Assembly: GCA_003214055.1 (NCBI GenBank)
Contig: QCMD01000008.1
Location: 1-41,474, forward strand
Length of the DNA stretch: 41,474 bases
Source: Prochlorococcus sp. AG-418-K17
Lineage (GTDB): Bacteria; Cyanobacteriota; Cyanobacteriia; PCC-6307; Cyanobiaceae
Direction of reading: 5' to 3'
The position numbers were made by a program, and so were the translations under genes. How positions within the stretch are numbered: position 1 is the stretch's first letter; the number at the start of each line of letters is the position of its first letter. The notes beneath the pieces were generated by a model. That model was not told the DNA's origin, ran no database searches, and worked only from the letters and a program-made list of their open reading frames with translations. This document shows positions 8,437 through 16,417 of the stretch, one piece after another.

Positions 8437-8625
8437 ATGGAGTTAGATCTTCAACCAGGGGATGTAGTTAAAGTCCTAGAATCAGCAGCTTTGGGATGGG
8501 TTCGTGCAAGGGTCATCAGAGTCAAGTCTGGAGGCAGAGTTGTTGTTCAAAGCGATCAAGGTCGAGAATTCACAGCAAGAGGTAATCAAGTAAGGCTCAT
8601 AGAGCCTGCTGGATTTAGGCCCTAA
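8437..8625 (+). CDS. Prochlorococcus/Synechococcus hyper-conserved protein (PSHCP), Tudor-like
   Basis: 62 residues. From memory, this matches the small protein reported as almost invariant among marine picocyanobacteria and located beside the tRNA-Trp and tRNA-Asp genes; it has been described as adopting a small Tudor-like/SH3-like beta-barrel and binding RNA. The sequence fits a compact barrel: MELDLQPGDVVKVLES, then GWVRARVIRVKSGGRVVVQS and EFTARGNQVRLIEP, with no membrane span or signal. The codons look more GC-rich and less AT-biased than most neighbours. Its place inside a ribosomal/tRNA/aminoacyl-tRNA synthetase cluster supports a translation-related role. The exact function is not settled. 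Confidence 0.88.
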   Translation: MELDLQPGDVVKVLESAALGWVRARVIRVKSGGRVVVQSDQGREFTARGNQVRLIEPAGFRP

Positions 8626-8781
8626 ATTTTATATAACCCTTCTTTTAAAATTTCTAAGGGTACTATTGTCTTAAAATATTAAATTTATGAAATTTTTTTA
8701 TTACAACAACATAAATTCAGCAATATGATCTGATAATTTTAAGGTTAGTGTTCTTTTGAAAATCCGAACACAATCTTCTAT

Positions 8782-8855
8782 GGGACCGTAGTTCAACTGG
8801 TTAGAGCACCGCCCTGTCACGGCGGAAGTTGCGGGTTCGAATCCCGTCGGTCCCG
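8782..8855 (+). tRNA. trnD: tRNA-Asp (GTC anticodon)
   Basis: Cloverleaf with acceptor stem GGGACCG/CGGTCCC and discriminator G at 8855, D arm AGTTCAACTGGTTAGAGC, anticodon stem CCGCC/GGCGG around CTGTCAC (anticodon GTC), and T arm GGGTTCGAATCCC. CCA is not encoded. Only 18 nt separate its 3' end from the gltX start codon. Confidence 0.97.
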
Positions 8856-8873
8856 TTCTTTTTTTTATGTGTT

Positions 8874-10313
8874 TTGGAAAAGCGTTTAAGGTTAGCTCCT
8901 AGTCCTACAGGTTTATTTCATCTAGGGACAGCAAGGACAGCCTTATTTAATTGGCTATATGCAAAAAAAATTAATGGTAAATTTCTAATTAGGATAGAAG
9001 ATACTGACAAAGTTCGGTCTAAATCTCAATACACAAAAAATATATTAGATGGATTGAAATGGCTGGGACTTAATTGGGATGAAGAACCTATCAAACAAAG
9101 TGAACGAATATCCGTCTACAAAAAACAGATAGAAAAGCTATTAGAGATCGGAGCGGCTTACAGATGTTTTACTTCAGAAGAAGAAATTGCAAAACTAAGA
9201 GCAAAGCAAAAAGAGAAGGGACTGCCTCCAAAGCATGACAATAGGCATAGAGATCTAACAAGGGAACAGATTAAATCATTCATTTCCCAGGGAAGAACCT
9301 CAGTGATAAGGTTTAAAATTAATGAGGATATCGAAATCAAATGGGAGGATCAAATAAGAGGTTTAATTACATGGAAGGGCAAAGATTTAGGTGGTGATTT
9401 AGTTCTATCAAGAAGAGCTTTAGGTTATGAGATAGGCGATCCCTTATATAATCTAGCAGTGGTAGTTGATGATAATTTTATGAATATTACTCATGTGATA
9501 AGAGGCGAAGACCATATATCCAATACTGCAAAACAGATATTAATTTACAAAGCACTTAACTATAAACTCCCAAACTTTTCACATACTCCTCTTATACTTA
9601 ATAACGAAGGTAAAAAACTCTCTAAACGATCTTCAGTTACTTCAATAGATGAGTTTAAGGACATGGGTTATTTACCTGAAGCATTTGTAAATTATATGGC
9701 CTTCTTAGGATGGTCTCCAAAAAACACAGATAAAGAAATACTTTCATTAGAGGAAATATCAAATTTTTTCGATTTGCCAGACATAAATAAAGCTGGAGCA
9801 AAATTTAATTGGGAAAAACTGAACTGGATTAATTCTCAATACATAAAAAAAATGGATGTAATTGAATTACATAAAATAATAAATAAATATTGGAATAAGA
9901 TGGGTTGGGTTTCTCCATCTTTTGAGTGGGATTTAAAGTTAATTTCTTTACTTAAAGACTCAATGGTTTTACTAAGTGATGCAATTGCTCAATCAAAACC
10001 TTTTTTTTTATTACCTCCAATCCAAAAAGAAGGTCAAGATTTCCTTAGCATCTCAGAAAACAAAGAGTGTTTAAGATATATCTTAAATTTTTTAAAAGAA
10101 AAAAAAATTGAAAACCTTAATCAGGATAAAGCTAAAGAAATCATAAACAAAATTTCCAAAGATCAATGCATAAAAAAAGGTATTTTAATGAAATCATTGA
10201 GAGTAGCTTTTTTTGGATCTCTAAGCGGGCCAGATCTAATTCAAAGTTGGGAATTATTTGCGGAGAATAAAAGCGATATTATAAGAGTTGGGAGGTGTTT
10301 TACATTACCCTAA
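8874..10313 (+). CDS. gltX: Glutamyl-tRNA synthetase
   Basis: Charges tRNA-Glu, supplying both translation and the C5 pathway to heme and chlorophyll (hemL is in this window). The class I signature appears as [15 protein letters not shown] (HIGH variant HLGT, about 7-21) and KLSKRSS (KMSKS variant, about 246-252). 479 residues. I place the start at the TTG of 8874 because the family N-terminus is [13 protein letters not shown]; anything upstream in frame would translate tRNA-Asp, and the ATG at 8867 is out of frame. The 3' end overlaps the convergent antiporter gene by 4 bp. Confidence 0.95.
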   Translation: MEKRLRLAPSPTGLFHLGTARTALFNWLYAKKINGKFLIRIEDTDKVRSKSQYTKNILDGLKWLGLNWDEEPIKQSERISVYKKQIEKLLEIGAAYRCFTSEEEIAKLRAKQKEKGLPPKHDNRHRDLTREQIKSFISQGRTSVIRFKINEDIEIKWEDQIRGLITWKGKDLGGDLVLSRRALGYEIGDPLYNLAVVVDDNFMNITHVIRGEDHISNTAKQILIYKALNYKLPNFSHTPLILNNEGKKLSKRSSVTSIDEFKDMGYLPEAFVNYMAFLGWSPKNTDKEILSLEEISNFFDLPDINKAGAKFNWEKLNWINSQYIKKMDVIELHKIINKYWNKMGWVSPSFEWDLKLISLLKDSMVLLSDAIAQSKPFFLLPPIQKEGQDFLSISENKECLRYILNFLKEKKIENLNQDKAKEIINKISKDQCIKKGILMKSLRVAFFGSLSGPDLIQSWELFAENKSDIIRVGRCFTLP

Positions 10314-11509
10314 GTATTTTTTTCTATTAAATCCAATACATTTGCTAAAGGCCTAGCTGTTAGACCTTGTATTCCCACTGTCATTAATATTGTAAGAAAT
10401 ACTAGTCCCTGAAGACGACCAGCACCTAGCACACCCGCTTGTTCTAATCTTATTGAAAAAAGAGAGGCTACAGCAGCAGTAACTATACCTCTTGGGGCTA
10501 ACCAAGCTAAAAATACTTTTTCCTTTATCTTGAATTCTCTTCCCATTGTTGCTACAGAAATTGAGATAGGACGGACAATTACCATCATCATAAATACGCT
10601 TATGAACCCTCCCCACCCTAGGGGACTTAATTCACCCCAAGAGACGTCAGAAGCCAAAAGGGGGAAAAGGACAGTGATCGCTAGTTGAGCTAATTCACTT
10701 ATCAAATTATCCAACCTCTCTTTATCTATTATTTCTCTTTTACCAACTATAAAACCAGCAGCAACAGAGGCTGGCAGACCTGACTCAGGTAAAAAATATT
10801 CACAAATCCCGTATATTAGAAAAATAAATCCTAAGGTGACCTGAAGTTCTAATCCAAATGAAGCTTCATTTTTTATTTTCTTCAAAATTTCAGATAATAA
10901 CCATCCAGAACTTAAACCTATTAGAACTCCGCCACCTAATCTTTGCATTAATGCTATAAATACTTCTTTAATCCCATGTAGATCACCCAATATAAATTCT
11001 AAAAGCAATAAGGCGAGAACTGCACCAATTGGCTCGAGCACCAGTCCCTCTGCTTTTAATACCTCTGAAAGTGGAGAAGCTAATTTAATTTGCTCCACTA
11101 ACGGAGTTACCACAGTTGGACCAGTAGCAAGAACTATCGCGCTATAAACACCTGCGACTGACCATGATAATCCTGCCAACCAGTGAGCAATGACTATGCC
11201 TGCAGCTAATGAAATAAATAGCCTTACAAGTGAAATTTTCAAAACTGTATTTCTTATATTTCCTTCTGGAAGTTTTAAATTCAATCCTCCTTCAAATAAA
11301 ACCAAGCAAACCAACAATCCTACAATTGTTTCAAGCCCTTGTCCAAGATCTAGCGGTTCAACAAATCCTAATCCTGAACGTCCAATAAATAGTCCTGATA
11401 GTAGTAAAACTACAACACTTGGAAATCCAGAAATAGAAGAGATCAAGCGAGCAGATGCACCTGCGAATACAGTTATACCCCATAATAATCCAAGCCTTTC
11501 AGGGGTCAT
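10310..11509 (-). CDS. CPA1-family cation:proton antiporter
   Basis: 399 residues, about 11-12 hydrophobic spans, an inner-membrane Na+/H+ exchanger of the CPA1 (NhaP/NHE-related) group. Indicative segments are GLLVCLVLFEGGLNL (about 64-78), LATGPTVVTPL (about 127-137) and LAPRGIVTAAVASLF near the C-terminus. In place of the classical TDP and ND motifs it has TGP and EP (in VLEPIGAV), a pattern I associate with a prokaryotic CPA1 subgroup, so ion selectivity cannot be read from motifs. There is no cytosolic TrkA-type domain. It is probably used for pH/Na+ homeostasis in seawater. The hli terminator lies upstream. Confidence 0.88.
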   Translation of the reverse strand: MTPERLGLLWGITVFAGASARLISSISGFPSVVVLLLSGLFIGRSGLGFVEPLDLGQGLETIVGLLVCLVLFEGGLNLKLPEGNIRNTVLKISLVRLFISLAAGIVIAHWLAGLSWSVAGVYSAIVLATGPTVVTPLVEQIKLASPLSEVLKAEGLVLEPIGAVLALLLLEFILGDLHGIKEVFIALMQRLGGGVLIGLSSGWLLSEILKKIKNEASFGLELQVTLGFIFLIYGICEYFLPESGLPASVAAGFIVGKREIIDKERLDNLISELAQLAITVLFPLLASDVSWGELSPLGWGGFISVFMMMVIVRPISISVATMGREFKIKEKVFLAWLAPRGIVTAAVASLFSIRLEQAGVLGAGRLQGLVFLTILMTVGIQGLTARPLANVLDLIEKNT

Positions 11510-11607
11510 ATAATTAACTCAATAATACAGGATAACAATTAGTTAGATTAAATCAATAATATTAACTCAAGTCCATTAAAAACAATATTTTTTAATTTTA
11601 ATGGATG

Positions 11608-11631
11608 AAAAAACAATAATTCCAATTATTG
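11608..11631 (-). terminator. Rho-independent terminator after tsaD-hli
   Basis: Read on the minus strand, an 8-bp stem CAATAATT/AATTATTG (11631-11614) is followed directly by six T residues (11613-11608). It lies about 30 nt after the hli stop and before the antiporter promoter region. The stem is AT-rich but perfectly paired, as expected for this genome. Confidence 0.6.
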
Positions 11632-11661
11632 AAGTTAAAAAATTTGATACATATATGAAAT

Positions 11662-11844
11662 TCATAAAGAAGAAAAATGGCTTATTAAAGTAATCATTAT
11701 TAGAATTATTCCTATACCTACAGTTGCCATTCTTCCATTCCATATTTCAGCTTGAGGTGTAAATCCTCTTTTCCATAAATTAAGTTCCTTTTTATCAACA
11801 AAATTTTTTGTTTCATTAATTTGTATTTTAGGTTGTTTATTCAT
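11662..11844 (-). CDS. hli: High-light-inducible protein (Hlip)
   Basis: 60 residues with one membrane span (about 40-57). The chlorophyll-binding signature AEIWNGRMATVG places E33, N36 and R38 in the ExxNxR arrangement of the LHC/Hlip superfamily. Hlips bind chlorophyll and carotenoid, protect photosystem assembly and are expanded in high-light Prochlorococcus. The polar N-terminal 28 residues (Asn/Lys/Glu-rich) are stroma-facing. It begins 3 nt after the tsaD stop, with no clear ribosome-binding site, so expression may depend on tsaD read-through and reinitiation unless an internal promoter exists in tsaD. Confidence 0.93.
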   Translation of the reverse strand: MNKQPKIQINETKNFVDKKELNLWKRGFTPQAEIWNGRMATVGIGIILIMITLISHFSSL

Positions 11845-11847
11845 GAG

Positions 11848-12918
11848 TTAAAAAGGAGGATTTTTCTCATAGAGTGAAGTTGCGCGATCGATAGGGAATC
11901 TTCCTGAGACCCCTAATTTAAGAGAACTTAGATTCTTCTCAAATTTGATTCTAAACAAAGCAGCCGCACCAATCATTGCTGCATTATCTGTGCAAAGATT
12001 TAGAGGAGCTAGATGAACTCTAATAGATTTTTTGGTTGCTTCACTAATCATCATTTTTCTTAACGTATTATTAGCAGCTACTCCACCTACAACAACCACA
12101 TCTTTTAAACCATAATCTATCGCGCACTTTATTGTTCTTTCAACCAATACCTCTGCTACTACTCTTTCAAAACTTGCAGCAATATCAGCAACTGGAATTT
12201 CTCCTCCATCTAGACTTAGCTTTTCAAATAATCTTAGTACTGCCGTTTTTAATCCACTAAAAGAGAAATCATATTTCAAGAAACCACCTTCTTTGTCTGA
12301 AATCTTACATTTGGGCAATGAAAACTTTATAGGATTACCATTTTTAGCAATTTTTTCAATTGCAGGACCACCTGGATAGCTAAGACCTAATAACCTCCCT
12401 ACTTTATCAAATGCTTCCCCAGCAGCATCGTCAAAGCTCCTTCCAAGTGTTTGCATTTCTCTTTTTTCCCCAACTTTAATTAATTCAGTGTGTCCCCCAC
12501 TAACAAGTAATGTGAGAAAGGTTTTTTTGGGATAGTTTTCAGAAAATAAAATTGAAGATAAATGCCCCTCTAGGTGATGAATCCCTAAAAAAGGCTTTGA
12601 ATATAAAGCACATAATGACCTTGCAGTAATTGAACCAACTCTTAAACACCCAACTAACCCTGGTGCCACTGTCGATGCAATAAAATCAATTTCATTAATA
12701 TCTATTTTTGATTCCTTTAATGCTTTTTCTAGCACAAAAGGTAATAATTCCAAGTGTTTTCTGGCTGCTAATTCAGGAACAACTCCTCCCCATTCGGCAT
12801 GGTCTGCAATTTGAGATGCAACAATGTTTGAGAGAATTTTGAAAGTATCGCCAATATTAGAAACTATTGAGACAGATGTCTCATCACAACTTGTTTCAAT
12901 AGCTAAAACTTTATGCAT
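11848..12918 (-). CDS. tsaD: tRNA N6-threonylcarbamoyladenosine transferase
   Basis: Transfers the threonylcarbamoyl group to A37 of ANN-decoding tRNAs as part of the TsaB/D/E system. 356 residues of ASKHA fold: AIETSCDETS (6-15), metal-binding HHLEGH (about 115-120), VSGGHTEL (about 140-147), SFSGLKTA and VVVGGVAAN further on. Length is normal for cyanobacteria (about 350). The hli gene follows within 3 nt and shares the terminator at 11608-11631. It is divergent from psaF. Confidence 0.96.
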   Translation of the reverse strand: MHKVLAIETSCDETSVSIVSNIGDTFKILSNIVASQIADHAEWGGVVPELAARKHLELLPFVLEKALKESKIDINEIDFIASTVAPGLVGCLRVGSITARSLCALYSKPFLGIHHLEGHLSSILFSENYPKKTFLTLLVSGGHTELIKVGEKREMQTLGRSFDDAAGEAFDKVGRLLGLSYPGGPAIEKIAKNGNPIKFSLPKCKISDKEGGFLKYDFSFSGLKTAVLRLFEKLSLDGGEIPVADIAASFERVVAEVLVERTIKCAIDYGLKDVVVVGGVAANNTLRKMMISEATKKSIRVHLAPLNLCTDNAAMIGAAALFRIKFEKNLSSLKLGVSGRFPIDRATSLYEKNPPF

Positions 12919-12991
12919 ATTTGATACAACTTGTCCTATCTTAATATTAATTTCTTACTTAAGACTATTAAGGAATTAAAGATTGCAACTT

Positions 12992-13546
12992 ATGAAATTC
13001 TTTTTTTCAATCATAACCTCGGTTTTTCTTTTCCTAGGAATCACTCCAATTGCTTTAGCTGCTAATGGACCTACCTTAAACGCAGACAGAGCGAGCACAG
13101 AATATACTGCATCAGCGCTCACAAAATGCTCAGAAAACGCTAAATTCATCGAAAGAGCAAGTTCTGCAACTACTCAAAAAGATATAGCAAGATTTGAAAG
13201 ATACGGAAAAGCATCATGCGGAGATGATGGTCTTCCTCATTTAATAATTGGACCTCCACTTGAACCATGGGGAGCTCTTTTAAATAGAGGTCATGAAGGA
13301 GATTTACTTATTCCAGGAGTATTGTTTATTTACATTGCTGGAATTATAGGTTGGTCTGGTAGAGAGTATCTGATTGAATCAAAAAAGACTAAGAATCCAG
13401 CAGATCTTGAGATAATTATTGACCTAGATCTAGCTAGAAAATGCCTTGTAAAAGGAGCGCAATGGCCGCTTCTTGCTAATAAACAAGGTAGAAATGGGGA
13501 TTTAAGAGAGAAAGATAACAATATTACACTTAATGGTCCTCGCTAA
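12992..13546 (+). CDS. psaF: Photosystem I subunit III (PsaF)
   Basis: Lumenal plastocyanin/cytochrome c6-side subunit of PSI. 184 residues from the ATG at 12992: a cleavable signal peptide (1-23, ending ALA) leading to a mature ANGPTLNADR start, then the lumenal domain with CSENAKF and YGKASCGDDGLPHLI (paired Cys), and a membrane span (about 107-127, LLIPGVLFIYIAGIIGW). A TTG at 12983 would add three residues and is 8 nt from an AAGGA, so it may be the true start. The gene is followed 28 nt later by psaJ and then by a strong hairpin. Confidence 0.95.
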   Translation: MKFFFSIITSVFLFLGITPIALAANGPTLNADRASTEYTASALTKCSENAKFIERASSATTQKDIARFERYGKASCGDDGLPHLIIGPPLEPWGALLNRGHEGDLLIPGVLFIYIAGIIGWSGREYLIESKKTKNPADLEIIIDLDLARKCLVKGAQWPLLANKQGRNGDLREKDNNITLNGPR

Positions 13547-13574
13547 ACATCTTTAAAAAACTTCTATAAAACAA

Positions 13575-13709
13575 ATGTTCAAAATTCTAAACACAAAATT
13601 TGTCAGATCTGCCCCAGTTGTAGCAGCAATTTGGCTAAGCCTTACGGCTGGAATAATTATTGAATTTAATAGGTTTTTTCCTGATTTATTATTCCATCCA
13701 ATGAGTTGA
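13575..13709 (+). CDS. psaJ: Photosystem I subunit IX (PsaJ)
   Basis: 44 residues beginning [20 protein letters not shown] and ending LLFHPMS. It has a single membrane span (about 13-30) followed by the EFNRFFPD segment typical of PsaJ. PsaJ sits next to PsaF in the PSI complex and stabilises its docking, and the psaF-psaJ pair is the standard cyanobacterial arrangement. Both are followed by the terminator at 13717-13754. Confidence 0.93.
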   Translation: MFKILNTKFVRSAPVVAAIWLSLTAGIIIEFNRFFPDLLFHPMS

Positions 13710-13716
13710 TAAAGAG

Positions 13717-13754
13717 AAAATAATCAAGTTTTTATAAACTTGATTATTTTTTTT
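13717..13754. terminator. Strong bidirectional terminator of psaFJ, overlapping the gmk 3' end
   Basis: A perfect 15-bp inverted repeat (13717-13731 with 13736-13750) with a TTAT loop. On the plus strand the stem ends in an uninterrupted run of eight T (13747-13754), giving an intrinsic terminator 8 nt after the psaJ stop. On the minus strand it contains the last codons and stop of gmk (13724) and is followed by T-rich sequence, so it can serve both genes. Confidence 0.8.
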
Positions 13755-14278
13755 GCTGTTTCATCAACATTGTGATTTTTTAATGCAAAATCAAATTTAT
13801 TTGAAACTGAAATCTCATAATTAGCCCTTGAGAGTCTTTTTTGAATTGCCTCTTCTTCTTCTGTACCTCTATTTCTTATTCTTCTCTCTAACTCTTCTTT
13901 ATTCGGAGGAAGTAAAAATATTGATAGCGAATTAGGAAACTTATTTTTTATTTGCCTTGCACCCTCAACTTCAATTTCAAGTAATACGGTAAATCCCTTT
14001 TTTATTTTCTCATTAACAGAGGACAAAGGCGTTCCATAGTAGTTTCCAGCAAATTGAGCCCATTCAAGGAAAAGGTTTTGTTCAATCATTTCTTTAAACT
14101 TTTCTTGATTTAAAAAGTAGTAATTTTCTCCATCCTTCTCTCCCTCTCTAGGTTCTCTAGTAGTTGCAGATATTGAAAGCCAAAATTCTTTTTCTTTACC
14201 TAATATTTCTTTAATAACTGTTCCTTTACCAACACCGCTGGGGCCAGTAAGGATAATTAGTTTTTTTTGATTTTTCAT
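13724..14278 (-). CDS. gmk: Guanylate kinase
   Basis: Phosphorylates GMP to GDP. 184 residues with P-loop GPSGVGKGT (about 12-20), the GMP-binding SATTREPREGE segment (about 37-47), a GENYYFL motif, EVEGARQIK, and the LERRIRNRGTE lid with the arginine cluster. The C-terminus is slightly shorter than in many homologues, and its last few codons form one arm of the terminator shared with psaFJ. It is divergent from the RqcH-like gene with a 46-bp spacer. Confidence 0.95.
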   Translation of the reverse strand: MKNQKKLIILTGPSGVGKGTVIKEILGKEKEFWLSISATTREPREGEKDGENYYFLNQEKFKEMIEQNLFLEWAQFAGNYYGTPLSSVNEKIKKGFTVLLEIEVEGARQIKNKFPNSLSIFLLPPNKEELERRIRNRGTEEEEAIQKRLSRANYEISVSNKFDFALKNHNVDETAKKIIKFIKT

Positions 14279-14324
14279 ATTAAATTTTTTACAGTAAAAT
14301 AAAATCTTGTGAATTAAAGGAATA

Positions 14325-16049
14325 ATGCAAAAAGGTGTACCACAGATAATGGATATTACATCTATTAGATCTGTCTTGCATTATTTAAGGAATAACATCT
14401 TACCTACAAAGTTTGAAACTGCTCAACAACCAGAGCCTAATACAATTCAATTATGTTTCAGAGGAGTTGATTCTCAAACATGGCTAGAAGTGTCATGGAA
14501 TGGAGACTCTCCTAGAATACTTAAGATAAATAAGCCAGAAAAGATTGGGAGAGAAAGCACACTTTCTAAACAAATAAGGTACGGATTAAAGTATATGGCT
14601 TTAATTTCCATTGATCAAGATGATTTCGAGAGAGTTATAAAATTTAGTTTTGCAAAAAAACCTGGAGATGAGATTAATAAGTATTTAATTTTTGAATTAA
14701 TGGGAAAACATAGTAATATTTTTTATCTGGATAATAAACATAAAATAATTGCAGTTGGTAAACAAATTAAATCCAGTCAATCTAGTTTTAGAACAATTTC
14801 AACAGGATCAATTTATTCTGACCCTCCAGTCAATCAAAAAAAACAACCTTCTGAAAATGAGACGTTTAGATCATGGAAAGACTCAATTTCAATAGTACCT
14901 GAGTCTTTGAAATACTGTTTAATAAATACCTATCAAGGAGTTAGCCCCATCCTCACAAAACAATTAGAGGTTTTTAGCAAAACTGGCAATTCAAAAATAA
15001 TGGAAAAAAATATCGATTTCATTAGCGATTCAGACTTAAAGGAGATATTTAAAAATTGGAAGATTTGGATAAATAGGTTTAAAAACAATAATTTTAACTT
15101 TTCTACATTTAACAACGATTTTTATTGCGTTTGGTTTTTTGATAAAGCAATTAATTGCGAAAATAAAATAGATTTATGCATCAGTCTAGAGAATTATTAT
15201 GATTATCATCTGAAACAAAAAAAACTTGAATTATTGGACAAGAAAATTAAAGGGATAATTTCTAAACAGACCAATACTGAGAAAAAGAATTTAAATATTC
15301 AATATGATCTTCTTACAAAATCAGAAAACTACGAGATATATAAAGAAAAAGCTGATAATATATTTACTTCAAATGAAATTAAAAAACGAGATATTATTGA
15401 AGGACAAAAATTATATAAAAAGTCAAAAAAATTAAAGAGATCTAGAGAATTGATAAAAGAAAGAATAAATATCTACAAAACAAATATAGAAAGATTAGAT
15501 GAATACACAACACTTCTAGATAATCTAAATTCTTTAAATAATGAAAAACTTTTTATGAGAATCAAACTACTAGAAGAGATTATGGAAGAAATTTGTAACG
15601 AGTTTAATATCAATATAAAGAGACAAAGAGAAGATAACAAAAGTACATCTGAGTTACAATCTTCTCCAATTCAAGTTGATACTCCCACAGGATTGAAGCT
15701 TCAGGTAGGGCGAAATATGAGGCAAAATGAATTAATAAGCTTTAAGTTCTCAAAAAAAGGCGATTTATGGTTTCATGCTCAAGAATCACCTGGCAGTCAT
15801 GTAGTTTTGAAGTCTTCATCTCAAGTAGCATCTGAACAAGATGTTCAAATAGCTGCAGATTTAGCTGCATTATTTAGTAAGGCAAAAAGAAACATTAAAG
15901 TTCCAATTAATTTAGTAAAGATTAAAGATTTGCAAAAAATCAAAAAAGGAGGACCGGGTTGCGTTTCCTTTAAAAATGGAGAAATTATTTGGGGAAATCC
16001 TACAAGAGGAGAAGATTACATTAAAAAAAATCTTAAAACAGTAATTTAG
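14325..16049 (+). CDS. NFACT family protein (RqcH/Rqc2-like)
   Basis: 574 residues. It contains an N-terminal NFACT-N-like domain, a long Lys/Glu-rich coiled coil (about 275-425) and a C-terminal NFACT-R domain with GDLWFHAQESPGSHV (about 478-492). Homologues bind stalled 50S-peptidyl-tRNA complexes and add alanine tails (RqcH in Bacillus, Rqc2 in yeast); older names are 'fibronectin-binding protein'. At the position of the catalytic Asp-Arg pair it seems to carry Glu-Arg (FERVIKF, about 101-107). The ATG at 14325 follows AAAGGA closely; the family-like MDITSIR start at 14349 is an alternative. Confidence 0.88.
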   Translation: MQKGVPQIMDITSIRSVLHYLRNNILPTKFETAQQPEPNTIQLCFRGVDSQTWLEVSWNGDSPRILKINKPEKIGRESTLSKQIRYGLKYMALISIDQDDFERVIKFSFAKKPGDEINKYLIFELMGKHSNIFYLDNKHKIIAVGKQIKSSQSSFRTISTGSIYSDPPVNQKKQPSENETFRSWKDSISIVPESLKYCLINTYQGVSPILTKQLEVFSKTGNSKIMEKNIDFISDSDLKEIFKNWKIWINRFKNNNFNFSTFNNDFYCVWFFDKAINCENKIDLCISLENYYDYHLKQKKLELLDKKIKGIISKQTNTEKKNLNIQYDLLTKSENYEIYKEKADNIFTSNEIKKRDIIEGQKLYKKSKKLKRSRELIKERINIYKTNIERLDEYTTLLDNLNSLNNEKLFMRIKLLEEIMEEICNEFNINIKRQREDNKSTSELQSSPIQVDTPTGLKLQVGRNMRQNELISFKFSKKGDLWFHAQESPGSHVVLKSSSQVASEQDVQIAADLAALFSKAKRNIKVPINLVKIKDLQKIKKGGPGCVSFKNGEIIWGNPTRGEDYIKKNLKTVI

Positions 16050-16077
16050 TTTATAATAAAAAAAATTTTTAATCTAA

Positions 16078-16338
16078 ATGTTTGATTTTCTTTTAGGCAC
16101 TCATGAATTTTTAGGAAATCATAGTTTTCCAGAATTTATTGTTGGATATCTATTTGGTGCTGCATTAATAATTGGAGCTCCTACTGTTTTCTTATTACTT
16201 GCCTTCGTAAGCGCTTTAATGAAAACTAATGGGAAAATGGGTGGGTATAGAGAATATGAAACTTATGGTGAATCATCCCTGAATGATGCTCCGCCTTTCT
16301 TATTGCCGGATCCAACTAATCCTAAATTGAGCAAATAA
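16078..16338 (+). CDS. Unknown small membrane protein upstream of tatC
   Basis: 86 residues, not recognised. It has one strong hydrophobic span (about 22-47) preceded by MFDFLLGTHEFLGNHSFPEF and followed by a soluble tail rich in Gly, Tyr, Glu and Pro (ending near PPFLLPDPTNP). No signal-peptidase site or cofactor motif is visible. It begins 28 nt after the RqcH-like gene and precedes tatC by 79 bp, so it may belong to either transcript. The composition suggests a conserved thylakoid or plasma-membrane protein, but that is only an inference. Confidence 0.7.
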   Translation: MFDFLLGTHEFLGNHSFPEFIVGYLFGAALIIGAPTVFLLLAFVSALMKTNGKMGGYREYETYGESSLNDAPPFLLPDPTNPKLSK

Positions 16339-16417
16339 TTAAGTTTATCAAAAAAAAATTGGACTTTGACAATAATTATTTTAAACCTTTTTCTTACAAA
16401 TTCTTTATCAAATAATA

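Noticed and set aside
8829..8873. Upstream extension of gltX starting inside tRNA-Asp
   Set aside because: The extra codons translate the tRNA 3' half and a T-run; the family N-terminus begins at the TTG of 8874.
11573..11604. CCATTAAAA/TTTTAATGG hairpin upstream of the antiporter gene
   Set aside because: 14-nt loop, no T-run on either side and AT-only stem apart from CC/GG; kept as background, unlike the adjacent terminator.
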